Part shown: one piece after another, positions 14,359-19,641 of the stretch | How the letters are laid out: each line of letters starts with the position of its first letter | Position numbering within the stretch: the stretch's first letter is position 1 | NCBI GenBank assembly: GCA_964549995.1 | Contig: CAZJXF010000063.1 | Span: forward strand, 1-19,641 | DNA from: Desulfatirhabdium sp964549995 | GTDB taxonomy: Bacteria; Desulfobacterota; Desulfobacteria; Desulfobacterales; Desulfatirhabdiaceae | DNA length: 19,641 nucleotides | Reading direction: 5' to 3' | The notes under the pieces: generated by a model | The model's database searches: none | Told to the model about the DNA's origin: nothing | Seen by the model: the letters and a program-made list of their open reading frames with translations, nothing else | Position numbers and translations under genes: made by a program

Positions 14359-15693
14359 TGGATGAATTGTATCGTTCTTCAGCGCCCCCTGCCCTGTGGC
14401 CTCCAGCACGCTTCGCCACAGTTTTCCGTTCGGATCGACCTGTTTGCGCTTGCCGACAGATGCAGCCATTGGAATGTGAACGAACTGGTTGTTCCAGTGA
14501 CCGATCAGCAGGCGGGTCTTTCCGGCCATTCCGGCATGAACCGCATCCCTGCCCAGCACGCTGCAGAAGGCACGATCGTTGGCATTTGCCGGAAGGCTCC
14601 GGATAATATAGCTGGGATCGATGTACTTCAGTGAAATGTCGATGTTTCGTTCTCGAAAATGGGCGGTGATCCGCTCCTTGAGAAACAGGCCGATATCTTT
14701 CAGGCGAACGTTTCCGGAAGCATCCCGCTCGTCGTGTTGCCCCTCGAAGAATTTCTGGCCGGCCCCCTCGGCAACCACGATCACCGCATGCTTTCGCGAT
14801 TCCAGACGATGCTCGAGAGAGGCGAGAAGCCCTTTGGGACCATCCAGATCGAAATCCACCTCCGGAATGAGCACGTAATTGACGTCTTGCTGGGATAGAA
14901 CCACCGTCGATGCGATAAAACCGGAATATCGGCCCATCAGTTTGATGAGACCGATGCCGTTGGGATACCCTTCGGCTTCGTTGTGGGCCGCCTTGATGGC
15001 TAAGGTAGCGATATCGACCGCCGTATCGAAGCCGAAGGACTTCGAGACCAGGAAAATATCGTTGTCGATGGTCTTGGGGATGCTAATCACGCTGATTTTG
15101 AGGTTACGCTGTTCAATGACATCCGCAATGGCGGATGCCGCCTTGAGGGTGCCGTCTCCGCCGATCATGAAGAGGATACCGATGTTCATCCGCTCGAGGC
15201 TATCGACAATCGCATCGATGGGCTGAGGTCCCCTCGAGGAGCCCAAAATCGATCCCCCCCTTTCATGAATACCGGAGACAGCCATCGGATGAAGGTCCAC
15301 GACGTCATGACCGTATTCCGGGATAAACCCCTGCAGGCCGTAGCGGATGCCGTAAATGTTGCGCACCCCGTATCCAAAATACAACTCGAGAACGATGGCC
15401 CGAATGATGTCGTTCAACCCTGGGCACAAACCGCCGCAGGTGACCAGTGCCGCTCGAAGTTTGCTCGGATCGAAATAGATGCGCTCCCGCGGGCCCGCCA
15501 TTTCGAAAGACGGCAGCCGGTTTCCCGCCTGAACGGTTGCACAGATATGCTCCGGGTGGACATCGATGACCACTCGGTCGGCATCCGATACAAAATTCAC
15601 CGAAGCCGATCGTCCCTGATTCTTCATGATCGGCGTCAGGATCTTGGCTTCTCCCAGAGAGACAATTGCGGTATCGATCGATGCTGCATCCAT
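14356..15693 (-). CDS. 6-phosphofructokinase, ATP type of the long PFK-A clade
   Basis: Phosphorylates fructose 6-phosphate to fructose 1,6-bisphosphate in glycolysis. With the ATG at 15693 the protein has 445 residues, longer than E. coli PfkA (320), with an N-terminal extension as in plant and trypanosomatid-like enzymes. Motifs: TCGGLCPGLND (85-95), GGDGT (178-182), PKTIDND (206-212) and MGRYSGF (253-259). Gly in GGDGT favours ATP as donor, since pyrophosphate enzymes have GGDD; Lys in PKTIDND is the form usual in pyrophosphate enzymes and in this long ATP clade. ATP use is therefore probable but not proved. A TTG at 15726, overlapping the kdsD stop, is the alternative start (456 residues) but lacks a good Shine-Dalgarno. 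The TGA stop falls in the end of a type I repeat. Confidence 0.88.
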   Translation of the reverse strand: MDAASIDTAIVSLGEAKILTPIMKNQGRSASVNFVSDADRVVIDVHPEHICATVQAGNRLPSFEMAGPRERIYFDPSKLRAALVTCGGLCPGLNDIIRAIVLELYFGYGVRNIYGIRYGLQGFIPEYGHDVVDLHPMAVSGIHERGGSILGSSRGPQPIDAIVDSLERMNIGILFMIGGDGTLKAASAIADVIEQRNLKISVISIPKTIDNDIFLVSKSFGFDTAVDIATLAIKAAHNEAEGYPNGIGLIKLMGRYSGFIASTVVLSQQDVNYVLIPEVDFDLDGPKGLLASLEHRLESRKHAVIVVAEGAGQKFFEGQHDERDASGNVRLKDIGLFLKERITAHFRERNIDISLKYIDPSYIIRSLPANANDRAFCSVLGRDAVHAGMAGKTRLLIGHWNNQFVHIPMAASVGKRKQVDPNGKLWRSVLEATGQGALKNDTIHP

Positions 15694-15722
15694 AGAACTC
15701 TTTCCCAATGATGATGAAGCGC

Positions 15723-16724
15723 TCAAGCGCCGATCGGTTTTCCGTTGAATTTGAATTCCCCTTTTCCGAGGATATCGTGCAGGTGCAGGATTCCCTGCAC
15801 TCTGCCGCCGTGATCGACGATCGGCAAAACCGTGATCTGATGCTTTTCCATGAGATTGAGGGCATCGCAGGCCAGGGAATCCACATGCACGAATCGAGGG
15901 GATTTGGACATCACCGCCGTAACGGAAAGATCCAGGAAATGCTGCTTTCTGGCCAAAAGCCGCCGGAGGTCCCCATCCGTCAGAATACCCCTCAGAAACT
16001 CATCTTCATCGAGAACGAGAACGGCCCCCAACTCGAGGCGATTGATTTCGGCAATGGCTTCGGTCATGGTGGCCGATTCCAATACCTTCGGGACGTTCTC
16101 CCCGACCAGCATCAGCTCGCCCACACGACTCTGAAGCCTCTGCCCCAAATGACCGCCCGGATGAAACTTCCTGAAATCATTGCTGTTGAAATGCTTCTGA
16201 TGGATCAGAACGACCGCAAGCGCGTCTCCCATGGCCAAAATCGCCGTAGAGCTTGCTGTAGGAGCCAACCCGAGAGGGCAGGCTTCCCGCTCGACAGCAA
16301 CATCGATCACCAGATCGCTGGCACGACCCAATGTGGAATCGGGCTTTCCGGTGAAGGAGACGATCTTGCATCCGATTCTTCGAATACTGGGCACCAGGAT
16401 GTTGAGTTCATCCGTCTCACCGCTGTTGGAAAGAGCCAGAAAGATGTCTTCCCTGCTGACCATGCCCAGATCGCCGTGCATGGCTTCCACCGGATGCAAA
16501 AAAAGCGATCGGGTACCTGTGCTGTTGAGCGTGGCGACGATTTTCCGGCCGACAATGCCCGACTTGCCGATGCCGCTGACGATGACCCTTCCCCTGGACC
16601 TGCAAATCCATTCAACCAACTGGACAAAATGCTCATTGACACGATCGACAAGCCCGAGGATGCCTTCGGCCTCGATTCGAAGGACGTTTCGAGCCTGCTC
16701 GATCACGCTATCCGCTTCAGTCAT
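15723..16724 (-). CDS. kdsD: D-arabinose-5-phosphate isomerase (KdsD/KpsF family)
   Basis: Interconverts ribulose 5-phosphate and arabinose 5-phosphate, the first step to Kdo for lipopolysaccharide or capsule. The 333 residues (E. coli KdsD 328) have an N-terminal SIS domain with GIGKSGIVGRK, HPVEAMHGDLGM, SNSGET and APTASSTAILAMGDALAV, then FHPGGHLG and two C-terminal CBS domains. I chose the ATG at 16724 because it gives the family length and has GGAG just upstream (spacing only 3 nt). The reading frame stays open back to 16865, but those 47 codons are largely type II repeat and are unlikely to be coding. The stop lies 30 bp before the pfk ATG, so the two genes form a pair. No other kds gene is in the window. 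Confidence 0.93.
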   Translation of the reverse strand: MTEADSVIEQARNVLRIEAEGILGLVDRVNEHFVQLVEWICRSRGRVIVSGIGKSGIVGRKIVATLNSTGTRSLFLHPVEAMHGDLGMVSREDIFLALSNSGETDELNILVPSIRRIGCKIVSFTGKPDSTLGRASDLVIDVAVEREACPLGLAPTASSTAILAMGDALAVVLIHQKHFNSNDFRKFHPGGHLGQRLQSRVGELMLVGENVPKVLESATMTEAIAEINRLELGAVLVLDEDEFLRGILTDGDLRRLLARKQHFLDLSVTAVMSKSPRFVHVDSLACDALNLMEKHQITVLPIVDHGGRVQGILHLHDILGKGEFKFNGKPIGA

Positions 16725-16745
16725 GTTCTCCACGCTATCAAAAAA

Positions 16746-16898
16746 GATGAACTCGCAAAAGTCCATCATATGGACGGCTTCGAAAAAAGGCCGCAGGCAA
16801 GGAGTGCAAATCCCGAGGAGTGAGGCGTACTTAGACGTACGCCGCAACGACGAGGGATGCAGCACGACACAGCATCCGGCCTTTTTGCGAAGTCGTCA
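16746..16898 (+). repeat. Type II interspersed repeat, 153 bp, multi-hairpin
   Basis: About 92% identical by hand to 930-1083. It keeps the right terminus GGCCTTTTTGCGAAGTCGTC, the hairpin GGCGTAC/GTACGCC (perfect 7 bp here; a G-T pair replaces one base pair in the other copy) and the hairpin GGATGC/GCATCC. It lies between the divergent kdsD and ABC exporter genes and extends the open frame upstream of kdsD. The rest of the 406-bp gap (16899-17130) is AT-richer and holds the exporter promoter and leader. Confidence 0.85.
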
Positions 16899-16933
16899 AA
16901 AAAGAATTAAACCCCTTGTGTTCCATTCAAACC

Positions 16934-16962
16934 TTGACACATCCATAACACTTTTTTATAGT
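16934..16962 (+). promoter_or_regulatory. Strong sigma70-type promoter for the ABC exporter gene
   Basis: A perfect TTGACA (16934-16939), a 17-bp spacer and TATAGT (16957-16962), in an AT-rich stretch just outside the type II repeat. Transcription should start near 16969 and give a leader of about 160 nt before the ATG at 17131. Confidence 0.75.
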
Positions 16963-16987
16963 CCCGACAAGCGTTTCTCCCAAGCAT

Positions 16988-17039
16988 ACCGGGAAAAGCG
17001 GGCATCATCGCCATTTGCAGCCGCATCTTGCATCCCGGT
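16988..17039 (+). promoter_or_regulatory. Nested stem in the leader of the ABC exporter mRNA
   Basis: ACCGGGA (16988-16994) pairs perfectly with TCCCGGT (17033-17039). Inside it GCGG (16998-17001) pairs with CCGC (17021-17024). It lies shortly after the predicted transcription start. No T-tract follows, so it is not a simple terminator, and it matches no riboswitch class that I recognise. Confidence 0.4.
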
Positions 17040-17130
17040 GCCTCACCCGACTCAGAAACGATGATCCCAAAACGATGAAAATCTTTCCAACCATCGCTGC
17101 GGATATCCTACCTTCCAACAAAGGGCGCCC

Positions 17131-19638
17131 ATGAAACAACCCACCATCCCCGTTGTCAAGAGGTCCCTGTTTTCATGGATTATTGAAGGCAATCTCAAGC
17201 TCCAAATCCTGCTCATCGTTCTGATTGCCATCACGGTTTCGGCCCGTGTCCTCCCGCTGGAAATGCAGAAACGGATCATCAACGAGGCCATCGGGTTACG
17301 TAAGATGGATCTGCTGATCCGGTATTGTCTGATCTATCTCGGAGCCGTTCTCTTGTCGAGCGCGCTGAAATTCACGATCACCATCATTCAAACCTGGATT
17401 TCCGAACGCGTGCTGGCAGCCATGCGAAACGCCTTGTATGCCCACATCATCATGCTGCCGCTGGGGTTCTTCCGAAAGGCCCAGCCGGGGATGGTGGTGT
17501 CGGCTCTGGTAACGGAACTTGCAACCGTCGGCAATTATGCCGGGCAGGCCATCGCCACCCCGGTCATTAATATCCTGACCCTCCTTACCTTCGCCGGATA
17601 CCTTCTGCATCTCAATCCTCTTCTGGCCGTCATCTCCTTTTCCATTTATCCGATCATCGTCTTTCTCATTCCCATTTTGCAGAAACGGGCCAATCAGGCC
17701 AACAAGAAACGGGTGGATGCCACCCGGAAAATGTCGAGCAAAATTGGTGAGGTCATCACCGGTATTCATGAAATCCAGGGAAACGGCACCTTCAAGATCG
17801 AGAACGAGCGCTTCGCGAAACTCGTTCGCAAGATGTACAAAATCCGACTGGCCTGGAACAGCTACAAACAGGGCATCAAGGTCGGAAACAATTTTTTCGT
17901 GAATCTCGGGCCCTTCATCATTTTTCTGCTGGGCGGATACCTCGCCATGAACGGCCGGCTGGAATTGGGCGCTATGGTAGCCTTTCTTTCGGCCCAGGAA
18001 AAACTTTACGACCCCTGGAAAGAGCTTATCGATTTTTACCAGACCTACATGGATGCAGCCGTCAGCTACAAGCGCACGATGGAATATTTCGATATTCCCA
18101 TCGAATTCCAGATCGAGGACAAATCCCGACCCGTGTACGATCTGACGGGTGCCATCGAAGTGAAAGACCTGACCTTCGTCAGCGAAAGCGGAATTCAGCT
18201 GCTGGACGGTATTTCCCTCTCGTTGAATCCCGGAGAATCTCTAGCCCTGATCGGATACTCCGGCAGCGGCAAGAGCACGCTCGCATTGTGCATCGGCCAG
18301 CTCTATGCCTATACGGACGGTCATATCTTCATCGATGGTCACGAAGTTCTTGAAATGACGAAAAATGACGTCGTCAATCAGTTAGGGTTTGTCTCCCAGT
18401 CCCCCTTTATCTTCTCGGGAACCATCGAGGAAAACCTGCTCTATGCCGTTGAAGCACTAAAAGACATCCGACCGGATATGCCCATGCCTACCCGGGACGA
18501 TAAAATCGCCGTTTTGCACCAGACGGGCCTTTTTCTCGATGTGCTGCAATTTGGTTTCAATACGATTCTGTCACGGGAAAAGCATGCAGACCTGGCAAGA
18601 GAACTGATTCGGGTCCGGCAGAATTTTCATCGGGAATTCAGCGACGCCCTGTCGAATTACGTCGAATTTTTTGATGAAAACCGGTATCTGTACCATGCGG
18701 ACGTCATCGAAAACCTGTTCATGGGCACCCCGAACAGCACCGACTACAACGAAAAGGATCTCACTCAGAATGCCCGATTCATGAAGTTTCTGTCGGAAGC
18801 CGAACTCGTCCGTCCTCTGACGAGCCTCGGTGCTGAGCTCGCTAAGCAAACCGTCGACATCCTGGGTGATCTGGAACCCGACGCCGTCTTCTTCGAGCAA
18901 AGCCCGATTCCCCTGGATCAATGGGAGGATGTACGGGCCATCGTGGATCAGCTTAAGCGCACCCGGCTCAATCAATTGCCCCAGAAAGACCAAAATCTGC
19001 TGCTGAACCTCGCCTTCCGGTTCAAACCCGGCAAGCACAAACTCGTATCCCTCCCCGCCATTCTCGAAAAAATGATTCTCGAGGGCCGGTTCCTGTTCCG
19101 AGAACACATTTCCCGTGAAGCCCCAGGTGCATTTTCCTTCTACAACCTGTCCGAGTACATTTTTTCCCAAAGCATTCTCAACAACATTCTCTTCGGACAG
19201 ATCACCACCACCAACGTCAAAGCCATCGACACCATCAATCAGAGCATCATCCAGTTGATCATTGAAGAAGACTTCCTGGAAACGTTGGTCGAAATCGGCA
19301 TGCAGTTCGAAGTCGGCAGCAAGGGCGATCGGCTCTCCGGAGGTCAGAAACAAAAGCTGGCCATCGCCCGGACACTGTTAAAGCATCCCAGAATCCTGAT
19401 CATGGACGAGGCGACATCGGCGCTCGACAACAAATCCCAAAGCCGCATTCAAAACCTGATCGAAACCCACTGGAAAGGGAAGTCGACCATCATCTCCGTC
19501 GCACACCGCCTCGATATCATCAAGAACTATGACAAAATTGCCGTGATGAAGGCCGGAAAAATCATCGAATCGGGATCCTACAAGGAGCTCATCGACAGAA
19601 AGGGAGTGTTTTATGAGCTGGTCGGTGGAAGGAAGTGA
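17131..19638 (+). CDS. ABC exporter, fused permease-ATPase, with enlarged ATPase domain
   Basis: A half-transporter of the exporter type, probably working as a homodimer in the inner membrane. Residues 25-320 are the six-helix membrane domain. The ATPase domain has Walker A GYSGSGKST (375-383), Q-loop Gln423, signature LSGGQKQ (735-741), Walker B ILIMDE (755-760), the D-loop SALD and H-loop His792, so all catalytic elements are present. The oddity is the distance from Q-loop to signature, 312 residues against about 60 in MsbA-like exporters. Within it the Q-loop/helical segment recurs at 421-439, 514-532 and 671-689. The ATG at 17131 has AAAGGG with 6-nt spacing and follows a strong promoter. 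The substrate is unknown and the neighbours do not indicate one. The total of 835 residues is well above the usual 570-620. Confidence 0.93.
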   Translation: MKQPTIPVVKRSLFSWIIEGNLKLQILLIVLIAITVSARVLPLEMQKRIINEAIGLRKMDLLIRYCLIYLGAVLLSSALKFTITIIQTWISERVLAAMRNALYAHIIMLPLGFFRKAQPGMVVSALVTELATVGNYAGQAIATPVINILTLLTFAGYLLHLNPLLAVISFSIYPIIVFLIPILQKRANQANKKRVDATRKMSSKIGEVITGIHEIQGNGTFKIENERFAKLVRKMYKIRLAWNSYKQGIKVGNNFFVNLGPFIIFLLGGYLAMNGRLELGAMVAFLSAQEKLYDPWKELIDFYQTYMDAAVSYKRTMEYFDIPIEFQIEDKSRPVYDLTGAIEVKDLTFVSESGIQLLDGISLSLNPGESLALIGYSGSGKSTLALCIGQLYAYTDGHIFIDGHEVLEMTKNDVVNQLGFVSQSPFIFSGTIEENLLYAVEALKDIRPDMPMPTRDDKIAVLHQTGLFLDVLQFGFNTILSREKHADLARELIRVRQNFHREFSDALSNYVEFFDENRYLYHADVIENLFMGTPNSTDYNEKDLTQNARFMKFLSEAELVRPLTSLGAELAKQTVDILGDLEPDAVFFEQSPIPLDQWEDVRAIVDQLKRTRLNQLPQKDQNLLLNLAFRFKPGKHKLVSLPAILEKMILEGRFLFREHISREAPGAFSFYNLSEYIFSQSILNNILFGQITTTNVKAIDTINQSIIQLIIEEDFLETLVEIGMQFEVGSKGDRLSGGQKQKLAIARTLLKHPRILIMDEATSALDNKSQSRIQNLIETHWKGKSTIISVAHRLDIIKNYDKIAVMKAGKIIESGSYKELIDRKGVFYELVGGRK

Positions 19639-19641
19639 GCC
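19613..19641 (+). CDS. Possible start of a further gene (window edge)
   Basis: AGGGAG (19601-19606) lies 6 nt before an ATG at 19613 in the +1 frame relative to the exporter gene, which it would overlap by 26 bp. The frame is open to the window end, reading MSWSVEGSE. A GTG at 19635 overlapping the exporter stop is an alternative start. With nine codons visible no function can be assigned; an overlapping partner gene in the same operon is the inference. Confidence 0.35.

Overview
The window looks like a chromosomal segment of a mesophilic Desulfobacterota bacterium, most likely a Desulfobacterales sulfate reducer. The basis is moderate-to-high GC, the style of the protein sequences (FtsH start, fatty-acyl-CoA ligase N-terminus, Cys-form UXX-star glutaredoxin) and an interspersed repeat family with CGCAAAAAGTC ends that I associate with that group from memory. 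No database search was possible, so the taxonomy is inference.

Layout. (1) 1-103 is the start of a leftward acyl-CoA ligase gene. It is divergent from an RsbW-type ATPase (387-830). (2) 1109-6369 is a rightward housekeeping block: a DHH phosphoesterase translationally coupled to tilS, then ftsH behind its own candidate promoter, then folP overlapping ftsH. (3) 6378-16724 is a long leftward run. In transcription order it is kdsD, pfk, repeat, glnS, a glutaredoxin-like gene, terminator, repeat, glnE, repeat fragment and a penicillin-acylase-family gene. folP and the acylase gene converge with an 8-bp gap. (4) 17131-19638 is a rightward ABC exporter behind a strong sigma70-type promoter and a structured leader; a possible further gene starts inside its 3' end.

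Functions. The genes cover tRNA modification and charging (tilS, glnS), membrane proteolysis (ftsH), folate synthesis (folP), control of glutamine synthetase (glnE), glycolysis (pfk) and the first step of Kdo/LPS synthesis (kdsD, implying a Gram-negative outer membrane).

The two most unusual things are these. First, a family of structured interspersed repeats occupies nearly every long intergenic gap. Type I elements are about 315 bp with long inverted arms, a conserved asymmetry and arms that match within an element but differ between elements. Type II elements are about 154 bp with several hairpins. Both types share terminal motifs and are often joined end to end. Second, the ABC exporter carries about 250 extra residues between Q-loop and signature motif, in which the Q-loop/helical-subdomain segment appears three times. 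No tRNA, rRNA, CRISPR array, transposase or integrase was seen.
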